Below, one piece after another: positions 52,936-61,965 of a stretch of DNA of 64,000 nt. The notes under the pieces are model-generated. The model searched no databases. It was given only the letters and a program-made list of their open reading frames with translations, and was not told the DNA's origin. Both the position numbers and the translations under genes were made by a program. Position 1 is the first letter of the stretch. The number at the start of each line of letters is the position of its first letter. Source of the stretch: Asticcacaulis endophyticus (lineage in GTDB: Bacteria > Pseudomonadota > Alphaproteobacteria > Caulobacterales > Caulobacteraceae); the NCBI RefSeq assembly GCF_014652575.1, contig NZ_BMZB01000001.1, forward strand, positions 1,479,722-1,543,721, in the 5' to 3' direction.

Positions 52936-54075
52936 ATGTCTTTAGCTTTATCTACCCTGATTTTTGAATGGCGCCGGTATCTGGCCGCTGTTATCGCCTT
53001 GGCCGTGGCCGGGCTGCTGGTTCTGGCCATGAGCGGTATGTTCATGGGCATGGCCAAGTCGTTTACCAATACGATTGACAGGTCTCCCGCCCATATCATG
53101 GTGCTGCCGCCGCAGTCGGAAAGCCTGTTTGCCAATTCCGGCGGCCAGCCGCGCCGGATTATCCCGATGCTGTATCAGCATCCGGAAGTGGCCGAAGTCA
53201 TGCCGATGAACGGAAGCTGGGCCAACTTTTCCAACTTCCCCAAGGACGGCCAGACCGCCAAGTCCGACGGGGTTCAGGTCATCGTGATCGATCCGTTCGA
53301 GGGTTCGGTGACCCTGCCTAGCGATTTCTCAGAGCCGGTTATGCAAGCTTTGCAAGAGCCCTATGCGGTCGTGCTTGACCGTTCGGTGCTGGGTAAGCTG
53401 GGCGTGGGGCTGGGCGATAAGGCCAAGATGAACGGTCAGACGGTCAATATCCGCGCCACGGTCGATGGTTATCCGTCCATGTTCAATTCGATGGTCTTTA
53501 CCTCGCGCCAGACGGCCCGCCTGCTGGGCATTGTCTACGAAGGCCCGCGTGTTGGCCCGCTGCTGGTCAAGGTCAAGGACCCGACCCGTGCCAAGCAGGT
53601 CGTGGCTGAGCTTAACGCCATCGGCGGCGGCCAGTTCAAGGCCTGGACTCGCGAAGATCTGTCGGTTGCCAATCAGGGCACGATGATGAAAGAAGGCGGC
53701 ATCTCGATCATGATCGGCTTTGCGGTGGTCGTCGGTATCTTTATCGGTATCGTCATCACCTGGCAGACCCTTCAGGGGGCGATCCTTGCCAATATCAAGG
53801 AGTTCGCTTCCCTGCGGGCGCTGGGGGTATCGATGGGCAGGTTGCGGCTGATCATTATGGAGTTGTCCCTGTGGGTCGGCATTGCGGGCCTTGGCCTGAC
53901 GGCGGTGCTGGTTGCCGGTGTGGCGGCTCTGGCGAATGCGTATGCTGTGCCGATGGATTTTCCGATGAGCATCGTCATTCCGGTCGTGTTCATGCTTCTC
54001 ATCATTGCCATTCTGTCGGGCCTATTTTCGCTTGGCATCCTTAAGAAAAGCCAGCCTGCGGACTTGTTAAGATGA
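52936..54075 (+). CDS. ABC transporter permease, FtsX/DevC-like
   Basis: 379 residues. An N-terminal helix (RYLAAVIALAVAGLLVLAMSGMF), a periplasmic MacB-like domain, and three C-terminal helices with the family motif IKEFASLRALGVSMGRLRLIIMELS. This is the DevC type, which works with a DevA ATPase and a DevB membrane-fusion protein in export through a tripartite system. AGGAAGGGG precedes the ATG. It overlaps the ATPase gene by 4 bases. Confidence 0.88.
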   Translation: MSLALSTLIFEWRRYLAAVIALAVAGLLVLAMSGMFMGMAKSFTNTIDRSPAHIMVLPPQSESLFANSGGQPRRIIPMLYQHPEVAEVMPMNGSWANFSNFPKDGQTAKSDGVQVIVIDPFEGSVTLPSDFSEPVMQALQEPYAVVLDRSVLGKLGVGLGDKAKMNGQTVNIRATVDGYPSMFNSMVFTSRQTARLLGIVYEGPRVGPLLVKVKDPTRAKQVVAELNAIGGGQFKAWTREDLSVANQGTMMKEGGISIMIGFAVVVGIFIGIVITWQTLQGAILANIKEFASLRALGVSMGRLRLIIMELSLWVGIAGLGLTAVLVAGVAALANAYAVPMDFPMSIVIPVVFMLLIIAILSGLFSLGILKKSQPADLLR

Positions 54076-54773
54076 GTAATATTGCCATTGACGCCAAGGG
54101 GTTGTCCAAGAGTTACAAGATCGGCAAGACCAAGCAGCAGGTGCTTAACCATGTCGATTTCAACGCCTATCATGGTCAGGTGACCATGGTCATGGGGCCG
54201 TCCGGGTCGGGCAAGTCGACCCTGATTGCCGCTTTGTCCGGGTTGATGAAGCCTGACGAGGGTGAGGTCATTGCCCTGGGTGAAGACCTGTGGAAAAAGA
54301 AGAAGGCTAAGATCGATAAATTCCGCCTCGATCACTGCGGGTTTATCTTTCAGGGCTTCAATCTGTTTCCGGCGCTCAACGCCACCCAGCAGGTCGAGCA
54401 GGTGCTGAAATTCTGCAAGGTCAAGGGCCCGGAGGCCCGCCAGCGTGCGATTGCGGCCCTGACCGAAGTGGGACTGGAGCACCGTTTGCGCCAGACTCCG
54501 GCGGCATTGTCGGGTGGGGAAAAGCAGCGGGTCGCCATTGCGCGCGCCCTGTCGAAGAACCCGCAACTGCTGTTTGCTGATGAACCGACCTCGGCGCTCG
54601 ATTCCGTCAGCGGTCAGGTGGTCATTAAGCTGCTGCACCGGGCGGCCAAGGAACATGGGGCGGCGGTGATCTGCGTGACCCACGATCCGCGCCTTGAAGC
54701 CTATGCCGACCGCATTATTCACATGGAAGATGGCAAAATTCTGGATGACCGCCAGATTACGCCGCTCACCTGA
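54072..54773 (+). CDS. ABC transporter ATP-binding protein, MacB/DevA-like
   Basis: 233 residues with Walker [11 protein letters not shown]-loop [12 protein letters not shown], signature [15 protein letters not shown], Walker [13 protein letters not shown] and the switch His in CVTHDPRLE. It energises the DevC-like permease. Confidence 0.93.
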   Translation: MSNIAIDAKGLSKSYKIGKTKQQVLNHVDFNAYHGQVTMVMGPSGSGKSTLIAALSGLMKPDEGEVIALGEDLWKKKKAKIDKFRLDHCGFIFQGFNLFPALNATQQVEQVLKFCKVKGPEARQRAIAALTEVGLEHRLRQTPAALSGGEKQRVAIARALSKNPQLLFADEPTSALDSVSGQVVIKLLHRAAKEHGAAVICVTHDPRLEAYADRIIHMEDGKILDDRQITPLT

Positions 54774-54802
54774 AAACAATTAAGATGTACACGAGAAATA
54801 TC

Positions 54803-55792
54803 ATGTCAGTCAGACGCTCAAAACTTATGAAATCGGTGATGCTGGCCCTGCCCATCGCGGTGCTGTCCGCTGCGGGTCTGTCGGGCTGCGGGCCGCAAGC
54901 CGATAAGGGCAAGACCGAGGTCAAGGCCCCGCCGACCCCCTATGCCGCTATCGCCAATGGCAAGGTCGACGTCGAAGGCGGGGTGATCGAAGTCGCCGCC
55001 CGCCGTGCCGGTGTCGTCGATGAAGTCTATGTGCAGGAAGGTGATGCGGTCACCAAGGGCCAGATTCTGGCCAAGCAGGAAGATGACGCCGCCCGCCTGA
55101 CCGTGGCGCGTGCCGCCGCTGCCGTGCAGGAATCGACCGCCGCCATGCGCCTGACGCAGGTTAGGATCGATACGGCCAAACGTGAATTTGAGCGCTATAA
55201 TGCCCTGGCTAAGGACAATTTCGTGTCCGGCACCAAGATCGACTCGACCCGCGACGCTATCCGTGAGGCCGAAGCGACTTTGGCGTCGCAGCAGGCCGGG
55301 GTGGCAACCGCCCGCGCGTCGCTGGCGCAGGCGCAGTACGATCTGGAACAAACCCGCATTATCGCCCCGGCTGATGGCCGCATCGTGCGCCGCTATGCCA
55401 ATCCGGGGGCGGGGGCGTCGACCCTTAACGTCTCGACCATGTTCGATCTGGAGCCTAAGACCGAGCGCATCATCCGCGCTGAAATCGTCGAAAGCTCGAT
55501 TCCTGACGTTACGGTCGGTCAGGAAGTCGAAATCATCCCCGAAGTCGAGCAAACCAAAACCTATGTCGGCTCGGTTAAGCGCATCGCCGCCACCTTTGGG
55601 GCCCGCAAGCTGAAATCCGACAGCAATACCGAAGCGTCCGATGAGCGCGTTGTCGAAGTGGTGGTCACCGCCAACGACGCTCCGTTCCTGATCGGGCAGC
55701 GCGTGCTGGTCAAGTTCATGAAGCCCGGTGAAAAGGCGGGCATCAAGCGTGAGGCGCCCAAGCCGGTCGATCCGAAAGCGGCTAAGAAATAA
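54803..55792 (+). CDS. Membrane-fusion (HlyD/DevB-like) periplasmic adaptor
   Basis: About 329 residues. An N-terminal lipoprotein-type signal (LSAAGLSGCG) is followed by a lipoyl half-domain (GVVDEVYVQEGDAVTKGQILAKQEDDAARL), a coiled-coil hairpin (ARAAAAVQESTAAMRLTQ.. EATLASQQAGVATARASLAQAQYDLEQTRI) and the second lipoyl half plus beta-barrel (IIAPADGRIVRRYANPG). It would bridge the ABC permease to an outer-membrane channel such as TolC encoded elsewhere. ATG 54785 is an alternative start. Confidence 0.88.
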   Translation: MSVRRSKLMKSVMLALPIAVLSAAGLSGCGPQADKGKTEVKAPPTPYAAIANGKVDVEGGVIEVAARRAGVVDEVYVQEGDAVTKGQILAKQEDDAARLTVARAAAAVQESTAAMRLTQVRIDTAKREFERYNALAKDNFVSGTKIDSTRDAIREAEATLASQQAGVATARASLAQAQYDLEQTRIIAPADGRIVRRYANPGAGASTLNVSTMFDLEPKTERIIRAEIVESSIPDVTVGQEVEIIPEVEQTKTYVGSVKRIAATFGARKLKSDSNTEASDERVVEVVVTANDAPFLIGQRVLVKFMKPGEKAGIKREAPKPVDPKAAKK

Positions 55793-55834
55793 GTTCGAGT
55801 AAGCCTAAAGCGTATCGTTTCTTTCGAGCCAACT

Positions 55835-55868
55835 GCCCCCGTGCCTTTACCGGCCGGGGGCTTTTTTT
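55835..55868 (+). terminator. Rho-independent terminator of the ABC exporter operon
   Basis: GCCCCCG pairs with CGGGGGC, followed by seven T; 42 bases after the adaptor stop. Confidence 0.85.
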
Positions 55869-55915
55869 CGGCCCGCTTATTGCACCGCCTCACTGTTGAA
55901 TATCTAAGAGGTTGT

Positions 55916-57034
55916 ATGAACAGCGATTCCCGCCCCCGAGATGCCAGAGTTGAAGCGGTTCCGCGCAAAGGGGCCGCCAGCCTTGATGTCCTGCGGTTTC
56001 TGGCGGCAGGGTTCATCCTTGTGTACCATTTTGGCCAGAACGCGCCGGTCATTCTGCCTGAGCTGTCACCGCTGTTTGATCAGGGCTGGCTGGCGACCGA
56101 TTTCTTTTTGATCCTGTCAGGGTTTGTGCTGTCGCGGGCTTACGGGGCGCGGTTGGCCGCCGGACGCATAGCGACGGGGACGTTTATGTTGCGCCGGATC
56201 GGGCGGTTGTGGCCGTCTCATATGGTGGTTTTGCTGTTACTGGCGGTGCTGATCGTCGGGGGAACGGCGCTGGGTTATCCACCGAACCATCCGGAAAAAT
56301 ATAGCCTGATCGACTTTGTGTCTCAGGTGTTCATGGTCCACGGCTGGGGCGGATTTGAGGAGCCGGGCTGGAACGTACCGACCTGGACGCTGTCGGCCCT
56401 GATTGTATGTTACGCTCTGTTTACGCTCTATGCCCGCCATGTGCAGACCATGTCACGCGCGGGATTGGCTGCACTTTTGACGGTAGTCATGGTGGCAGCG
56501 TTTGCGGGGGCGCACGCTGTCGACCATGCTTTTGCCGACCTGCCATTCCGGTTTGCCCTGATGCGGGCGGTTCCATTGTTTGTGGCCGGCACCCTGATCG
56601 AGCGGTTACTGGCTCCGGTCAGCATTGAAAAATCCGCCTTTTTTGCAGGTCTTGTGGCGGCGGTACTGGCGATTGTGGCTTTGGAAACCCAAGGGCGCGG
56701 CCTGATCAGCGATGTGATCGGGCTATCTCTGCTGGCGGCGATCATTGGCCTTGGCGGGGCGGTGAGTTTGCGCGGCAATCACCTGACGCATCAGATGGGA
56801 CGGGCGTCGTTTTCACTGTTCCTGACCCATTCACTGGTCGGAGCCGTTTGGTTTGCCCTTATCCCGAAAGTCACCGACCGTTTCGACCTGTCCGTGACCG
56901 CGCAATGGGCCGTCTGGGGCAGTGGGATTGTTACGGCCATTGTGGTTGCGTTTGTATTCGAGGCGCTGGTTGACCGGCCCTTAAGCCAGTGGGTGCAGAA
57001 GCGGCTCAGTAGTGGTAGCGGCACTGGGCTATAA
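55916..57034 (+). CDS. Acyltransferase 3 family membrane protein
   Basis: 372 residues, ten or more helices. Family motifs: ASLDVLRFLAAGFILVYHFGQ (catalytic His), GWLATDFFLILSGFVLSRAYG, FMLRRIGRLWPSHM. O-acylation of an envelope glycan is likely. ATG 55916 is used because of AGAGG six bases upstream and because a terminator lies inside the longer ORF. The 3' end overlaps the convergent yoeB gene by 29 bases. Confidence 0.9.
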   Translation: MNSDSRPRDARVEAVPRKGAASLDVLRFLAAGFILVYHFGQNAPVILPELSPLFDQGWLATDFFLILSGFVLSRAYGARLAAGRIATGTFMLRRIGRLWPSHMVVLLLLAVLIVGGTALGYPPNHPEKYSLIDFVSQVFMVHGWGGFEEPGWNVPTWTLSALIVCYALFTLYARHVQTMSRAGLAALLTVVMVAAFAGAHAVDHAFADLPFRFALMRAVPLFVAGTLIERLLAPVSIEKSAFFAGLVAAVLAIVALETQGRGLISDVIGLSLLAAIIGLGGAVSLRGNHLTHQMGRASFSLFLTHSLVGAVWFALIPKVTDRFDLSVTAQWAVWGSGIVTAIVVAFVFEALVDRPLSQWVQKRLSSGSGTGL

Positions 57035-57254
57035 GAATTGCGTCATCCATCACGCGGTAAATAAACCTGTGCTCCTGATCTATGCGGCGCGACCAGAAGC
57101 CAGCCCAATCATGCTTGAGGGCCTCCGGTTGGCCGATGCCTTCAAACGGGTGGCGGCGTATATCTTTGATGAGCGCATTTATGCGTTTGAGTTGAGCTTT
57201 ATCAGATTGGAAAAGATAATCGTCCCAGGCATCCTCGGCGAATATGATCTTCAT
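57006..57254 (-). CDS. yoeB: Toxin of YoeB/Txe family
   Basis: 82 residues. Ribosome-dependent mRNA interferase. The family pattern is complete: IIFAEDAWDDYLFQSDKAQLKRINALIKDI, EGIGQPEALKHDWAGFWSRRIDQEHRFIYRV and the C-terminal CRYHY with the catalytic His and Tyr. It overlaps the antitoxin gene by 4 bases. Confidence 0.93.
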   Translation of the reverse strand: MKIIFAEDAWDDYLFQSDKAQLKRINALIKDIRRHPFEGIGQPEALKHDWAGFWSRRIDQEHRFIYRVMDDAILIAQCRYHY

Positions 57255-57505
57255 TCTTCGATCAGGTTGCGAACAGTGCCGTCCCCCGCTTCGAGTTCAG
57301 CAATCGACCGGCGCAGTCTTTCCGCGTTTTTCGGGCTGGCCATCAGATAGGCCGTTTCCTGCCAGGACGCGAAATCCTCCAGCGACATGACGACCGCCGG
57401 ACGACCGTTCTGACGGGTAATCAGCAGCGGCACATGATCATCATTAACCTTATCCAGCATATTGGCCAGATCAGCGCGAAAGGTGGAATAGGTTACGTGT
57501 TTCAT
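57251..57505 (-). CDS. yefM: Antitoxin of YefM/Phd family
   Basis: 84 residues. An N-terminal DNA-binding domain (MKHVTYSTFRADLANMLDKVNDDHVPLLITRQNGRPAVVMSLEDF) and a C-terminal toxin-binding tail. ATG 57505 is preceded by AAGGA. A TGTAC/GTACA operator lies just upstream, so the complex should repress its own operon. Confidence 0.92.
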   Translation of the reverse strand: MKHVTYSTFRADLANMLDKVNDDHVPLLITRQNGRPAVVMSLEDFASWQETAYLMASPKNAERLRRSIAELEAGDGTVRNLIEE

Positions 57506-57515
57506 GGCAAAATCC

Positions 57516-57535
57516 TTGTACTTATTTTTGTACAA
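57516..57535. promoter_or_regulatory. Candidate YefM operator
   Basis: TTGTAC, 8 bases, GTACAA, 11 bases upstream of yefM. The E. coli YefM operator uses TGTACA-core palindromes, so the half-sites are consistent. Confidence 0.55.
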
Positions 57536-57565
57536 TAATTTGCCGCAAAACACAAGGTCGTTGAA

Positions 57566-58447
57566 TTACACCGCGTCCAGTCCGATATCGAACACAGGCG
57601 CTGAGTGGGTCAGGGCACCGATGGAAATGATATCAACGCCCGCTTCGGCGATGGCGCGCACGGTATCAAGGTTAACCCCGCCCGATGCCTCAAGGATCGT
57701 CTTGCCCTTGGCGAGTTTGACGGCTTCCTTGAACATATCGAGGGTGAAATTATCGAGCAGAAGTACGTCGGGCGAAAACGGCAGGGCCTGTTTCAACTGA
57801 GCGATAGAATCGACTTCGAGTTCGATCTTCATCAGGTGACCGGCGGCGGCCTTGGCGCGCTCCATCGCCTGAGCGACGCCGCCGCAGACGGCGATATGGT
57901 TGTCCTTGATCAGGATCGCGTCATCGAGGCCGTAGCGGTGGTTATGGCCACCGCCGCATTTCACCGCATGTTTTTCAAGACCGCGCAGCAGGGGCGTGGT
58001 CTTACGGGTACAGGCGATGCGGGCGGGCAGATCGGAAATGGAGGCGACAAATTTGTGGGTCAGGGTCGCCACCCCTGACAGGTGGCATAGCATATTCAGC
58101 GCGACGCGTTCAGCCGCCAGAATGGCGCGGGCATTGCCTTCGACGCGGGCGATGACATCACCGGCCTTAACGTGGGTTGCATCGGGGGCCACGATTTCAA
58201 ACCGCACCTGATGATCCATCAAAGCCATAGCTAGTCGGGCGCAGTCGATACCGGCGGTGACGCCATTGCCGCGCGCCCGGAACTCGGCCTTAAAGCGCGC
58301 CTTGGGCGGGATACAGGCCATGCCGGTGACATCACCCGCCAGCCCCAGATCTTCGCGCAAAGCATCGCGGATAACAGGCTCGACCAATATGTCGGGCAGA
58401 CCCGTCATCATGCTTAAGGCTTTGGCGGGGGCTACGGCTTTGTCCAT
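57566..58447 (-). CDS. nadC: Nicotinate-nucleotide pyrophosphorylase (carboxylating)
   Basis: 293 residues. It converts quinolinate and PRPP to nicotinate mononucleotide. Seen: VRFEIVAPDATHVKAGDVIARVEGNARAILAAERVALNMLCHLSGVAT, ACTRKTTPLLRGLEKHAVKCGGGHNHRYGLDDAILIKDNH and the C-terminal ILEASGGVNLDTVRAIAEAGVDIISIGALTHS. The start shares one base with the nadB stop. Last gene of the nadA-nadB-nadC operon. Confidence 0.96.
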   Translation of the reverse strand: MDKAVAPAKALSMMTGLPDILVEPVIRDALREDLGLAGDVTGMACIPPKARFKAEFRARGNGVTAGIDCARLAMALMDHQVRFEIVAPDATHVKAGDVIARVEGNARAILAAERVALNMLCHLSGVATLTHKFVASISDLPARIACTRKTTPLLRGLEKHAVKCGGGHNHRYGLDDAILIKDNHIAVCGGVAQAMERAKAAAGHLMKIELEVDSIAQLKQALPFSPDVLLLDNFTLDMFKEAVKLAKGKTILEASGGVNLDTVRAIAEAGVDIISIGALTHSAPVFDIGLDAV

Positions 58448-59997
58448 CAGATGATCTCCAGTTGGGGCTCCGGTAGTTTTGGGCGACACTGTGCCCAGGT
58501 CGTGAACGTCCGAAGCGGCGTATCACTAAGCTGGGGGAAGTCGCTCCGGTAATGAGAACCCCGACTTTCCTTTCGGCGCAAGGCCGAAAGTGCAATCAGG
58601 CGCGCATTTATCAACGCCAGCGATCCGGTATATTGGTTTTCGAGGTCTTCGATCTGATTTAACAGGGTTTTCAGGCCGGTTTCATCGCGGACAACCCCGG
58701 CGTAGTGGCTGATGGCGTCACGTAAGGCTTGCAGATTTTCCGGCGGGAGTGTGGGCGGCAAGGCCGGGATGACTGCGGTGGCCGTATCCGGTGTGAATGG
58801 CGCATCGCTTAAGGTCTGCGCGCACTCAAGGCCGACCCGTTCCCCGAAAGCGGCAGCTTCCAGCAGGCTGTTGGAGGCCAGACGATTGGCGCCGTGAACG
58901 CCAGTCGAGGCACATTCACCGACCGCATAAAGCCCTTTGAGCGATGAGCGCCCGTGGATATCGGTCGAAATCCCGCCCATGTGATAGTGGGCGGCGGGGG
59001 CGACGGGCATGGGCTCGGTCCGCGGGTCGATGCCGACGCTCTGGCATGAGGCAAACACAGTCGGAAACTCTGCGGGAAAGTGCGCGCCAATGGCGACCGT
59101 GGCATCCAGGAACGCGCCGCGGCCGGTGACATTGGCCTTATGCACCGCGCGGGCGACGATATCGCGCGGGGCCAGTTCGCCGTCTTCATGGTCTTCCAAC
59201 ACAAATCGGATGCCGTCTTTGTCAATCAGGGTCGCCCCTTCGCCGCGCAGGGCTTCGGTCGCCAACGGTGCGGGGTGGAGGCCGACATTGAGCGCGGTTG
59301 GGTGGAACTGCACGAACTCAGGGTCAGCGATCACCGCACCCGCCAGAGCGGCCATCGCCATGCCGTCGCCGCGCAGGTTGGGCGGGTTGGTGGTGACGGC
59401 ATAAAGCCCACCTAAGCCGCCGGACGCCATGACCGTGACCGGCGCATAGACGTGCAGGGTTTTGCCCTCAAAGCTGACGACCGCGCCGATGACCGCGCCG
59501 TCGATGGACATGATCAGGCCGGTGGCGAAGGCCTGTTCCCAGATTTCGATATGAGGCGCGTTACGGGCGGCTTCGGCGACGGCGGCCAGGATGGCCTTAC
59601 CGGCCAGATCGCCCCCGACACGGGCGACGCGGGCCAGACCGTGGGCGGCTTCGCGGTTGAGCACAAAGGACCCATCGGTGTTACGGTCAAACGGGGCGCC
59701 GAGGTCAGACAAGTGCTCAACCACATGGCGGCCCATGTCGGTCAGGGTCTTGGCGGCCAGCGGATCAACGATACCGGCGCCAGCATCGAGGGTATCCCTG
59801 GCATGGGCTTCGGGGGTGTCCTGATCCGACAGGGCGGCGGCGATCCCGCCCTGCGCCCAGGCCGAGGAGCAGGCCACGCCCAAGGCCACCGGCGCCAGCA
59901 CCAGCGTCTTCAGCGGCGCGGTGTATAGAGCGACGGATAAACCGGCTAATCCTGCGCCAATCACCAGCGGGCCGTTATGAATATAGGTCTCAGGCAT
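58447..59997 (-). CDS. nadB: L-aspartate oxidase
   Basis: 516 residues. FAD-dependent oxidation of L-aspartate to iminoaspartate. Seen: the FAD-binding VIGAGLAGLSVALYTA, CSSAWAQGGIAAALSDQDTPEAHARDTLDAGAG, the FAD/active-site region PAAHYHMGGISTDIHGRSSLKGLYAVGECASTGVHGANRLASNSLLEA. The C-terminal helical domain is shorter than in E. coli. ATG 59997 with GGAGG five bases upstream is preferred. Confidence 0.96.
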   Translation of the reverse strand: MPETYIHNGPLVIGAGLAGLSVALYTAPLKTLVLAPVALGVACSSAWAQGGIAAALSDQDTPEAHARDTLDAGAGIVDPLAAKTLTDMGRHVVEHLSDLGAPFDRNTDGSFVLNREAAHGLARVARVGGDLAGKAILAAVAEAARNAPHIEIWEQAFATGLIMSIDGAVIGAVVSFEGKTLHVYAPVTVMASGGLGGLYAVTTNPPNLRGDGMAMAALAGAVIADPEFVQFHPTALNVGLHPAPLATEALRGEGATLIDKDGIRFVLEDHEDGELAPRDIVARAVHKANVTGRGAFLDATVAIGAHFPAEFPTVFASCQSVGIDPRTEPMPVAPAAHYHMGGISTDIHGRSSLKGLYAVGECASTGVHGANRLASNSLLEAAAFGERVGLECAQTLSDAPFTPDTATAVIPALPPTLPPENLQALRDAISHYAGVVRDETGLKTLLNQIEDLENQYTGSLALINARLIALSALRRKESRGSHYRSDFPQLSDTPLRTFTTWAQCRPKLPEPQLEII

Positions 59998-60041
59998 TAG
60001 TGCCTCCAGCGGCCTTAGTGGCCCTGATATATTTAAGGGGT

Positions 60042-60060
60042 GTGGGGTCCGTGACCCCAC
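60042..60060 (-). other. Intercistronic hairpin between nadA and nadB
   Basis: GTGGGGTC, 3 bases, GACCCCAC directly after the nadA stop codon. There is no T-run, so it more likely stabilises or separates the messages than terminates. Confidence 0.5.
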
Positions 60061-61182
60061 TTAACTGATCAGTTCTACATCGACATGATGGCGGGCCTTG
60101 ATCATGTCGTAACGGGCGGGGACTTTCAGAGGCGGCATATCGATCATGCGCTGCACAGCCAGACGGGCCTTGTCGATGATCGCGGGATCGACGGTCACTT
60201 CATACTGACGGTGCAGCAGCGACTGATAGATGCCGTCAAGCGTAATGCGCTTCATGTGCGGGCACAGATTGCACGGTCGCAGGAACTCTACGCCTTCAAC
60301 ATCGGCAGCGACATTGTCGGCCATCGAGCACTCTGTCACCAGCACGACCTGCTTAGGTTTGTGATCCGTCACATAGTCGATCATGGCGGTGGTCGAACCC
60401 GTGAAATCGCAGGCGGCAATCACGTCCGGCGGGCATTCAGGATGGCCCAGCACAATCGCGCCCGGATGGGCGGCGCGCACATCAGCAATGTCCGAGGCAT
60501 CAAAGCGTTCATGGACCTCACACGCGCCTTTGTAGGCAATGATGCCGATGTTCGTCTGACGCGCCACATTGCGGGCCAGGAACTCATCCGGCACCATGAT
60601 GACGCGGTCCACCCCCCATTCTTTGGCAATGTGTTCGACGACCTGCACCGCATTGGCTGAGGTGCAGCAGATGTCGGTTTCGGCCTTCACATCGGCGGTG
60701 GTGTTGACGTAGGTGACGACCGGCAGGCCGGGATAGCGCTGCTTGATCAGCCGCAGTTGGTCACCCGTCAGGCTTGAGGCCAGCGAACAGCCGGCGCGTA
60801 GATCGGGGATCAGCACGGTCTTTTCAGGGGCAAGAATCTTTGAGGTCTCGGCCATGAAGTGCACGCCGCCCTGCACGATAATGTCGGCCTTGGATTTGGC
60901 CGCTTCGCGCGCCAGCCCAAGTGAGTCACCGACATAATCGCCGACGCCATGAAAGATTTCCGGCGTCATATAGTTGTGGGCCAGAATAACCGCGTTCATG
61001 TCGCGCTTGAGGCGGTTGATTTCGGCAATCAGCGGGGCCTGAAGTTGCCATTCGATGGGGGAGACCTTGCCTTTGAGGCGCGCATAGATATCGGCGGTGT
61101 CGGCCTCGACCTGCGGGGTAAAGTCCAGCGCCACAGGCGGGGCCTTAGCGGCGGGTGTGAACTCAAGGGTAGTCGAAGGCAT
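60061..61182 (-). CDS. nadA: Quinolinate synthase
   Basis: 373 residues. [4Fe-4S] enzyme that condenses iminoaspartate with dihydroxyacetone phosphate. The three cluster cysteines are present: LRAGCSLA, ...GHPECPPDV and [11 protein letters not shown], and AVILAHNYM and GGVHFMAET are conserved. The start at 61182 with GGAGAGG upstream heads the nad operon. Confidence 0.96.
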   Translation of the reverse strand: MPSTTLEFTPAAKAPPVALDFTPQVEADTADIYARLKGKVSPIEWQLQAPLIAEINRLKRDMNAVILAHNYMTPEIFHGVGDYVGDSLGLAREAAKSKADIIVQGGVHFMAETSKILAPEKTVLIPDLRAGCSLASSLTGDQLRLIKQRYPGLPVVTYVNTTADVKAETDICCTSANAVQVVEHIAKEWGVDRVIMVPDEFLARNVARQTNIGIIAYKGACEVHERFDASDIADVRAAHPGAIVLGHPECPPDVIAACDFTGSTTAMIDYVTDHKPKQVVLVTECSMADNVAADVEGVEFLRPCNLCPHMKRITLDGIYQSLLHRQYEVTVDPAIIDKARLAVQRMIDMPPLKVPARYDMIKARHHVDVELIS

Positions 61183-61210
61183 GGGCCTCTCCTGTACAAC
61201 CGCAAGGGCA

Positions 61211-61241
61211 ACACCTTATGCTCATTTTTAGCATAAGGTGT
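61211..61241. promoter_or_regulatory. Perfect 12-bp inverted repeat at the nadABC promoter
   Basis: ACACCTTATGCT, 7 bases, AGCATAAGGTGT, 29 bases upstream of nadA. The position and dyad suggest an operator for an NAD-biosynthesis repressor. NadQ is known to control nadABC in Alphaproteobacteria and is the favoured candidate, by inference. Confidence 0.6.
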
Positions 61242-61440
61242 CATTAAAATAGTCCTATCTCGGAACTATTCAAGCCCATTTTGCACAGGGGCCAAATAAA
61301 TATGACGATGCGGTGACATGGCGCACGCTTTAAGCATCGGTTCTTTATGGTTCATTTCGGGTGATACCGAAGGATTTAATTGCATATTTATGTGGGCATT
61401 ATCATATATCCCATACCGGATTCATTAAGGAGATAAACCC

Positions 61441-61908
61441 ATGGCCGCTTCCAAAGCGTCTGCTGTTGATCACGACAAAAAAGTCGCCCACGAACTGTCG
61501 AAACTGCTGGCCGACAGCTATACCCTGTATCAGAAAACCCACGGCTACCACTGGAACGTGACGGGGCCGACCTTCTCTTCGCTGCACGCTCTGTTCATGG
61601 AGCAGTACACCGAAATGTGGAACGCGATCGACGATATTGCCGAACGCATCCGTGCCCTGGGCGAACTGGCCCCGCAGTCGGGTTCGGCGCTCGGCAACCT
61701 GACGTCGATCAAGGACGGCGACCCGACCTTGTCCGCCGAAGATATGTTGAAAGACCTGAAATCCGGCCACGAAACCGTCATCGCCACCCTCAAAAGTGTG
61801 GTTGAACTGTCGGAAGAGGTCGGCGATGTGTCGTCAGCCGATCTGGCCACCCAGCGCCTGACCGCCCACGAAAAGCATCTGTGGATGATCAAGGCGACGC
61901 TGTCTTAA
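61441..61908 (+). CDS. dps: DNA starvation/stationary-phase protection protein, Dps family
   Basis: 155 residues. Ferritin-like dodecamer that stores iron and protects DNA from peroxide. The ferroxidase-site residues lie in YHWNVTGPTFSSLHALFMEQYTEMWNAIDDIAERIRALG (His, His, Asp, Glu). No long basic N-terminal tail, only a short Lys-containing one. AAGGAG precedes the ATG. Followed by a perfect hairpin at the arfB start. Confidence 0.93.
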   Translation: MAASKASAVDHDKKVAHELSKLLADSYTLYQKTHGYHWNVTGPTFSSLHALFMEQYTEMWNAIDDIAERIRALGELAPQSGSALGNLTSIKDGDPTLSAEDMLKDLKSGHETVIATLKSVVELSEEVGDVSSADLATQRLTAHEKHLWMIKATLS

Positions 61909-61933
61909 CGAACCTAAGCGAAACCAGTTGAAT

Positions 61934-61965
61934 CATAGCCCGGTTTGGATACAAACCGGGCTATG
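61934..61965 (+). promoter_or_regulatory. 14-bp perfect hairpin covering the arfB start codon
   Basis: CATAGCCCGGTTTG pairs with CAAACCGGGCTATG across a 4-base loop; the last three bases are the arfB ATG. It may terminate dps transcription (only weak TGTTTATT follows) and would hide the arfB start in any read-through message. Confidence 0.65.

Noticed and set aside
53772-54779. 335-codon minus-strand ORF across the ABC permease and ATPase genes
   Set aside because: Covers two well-supported genes on the opposite strand; sequence lacks domains.
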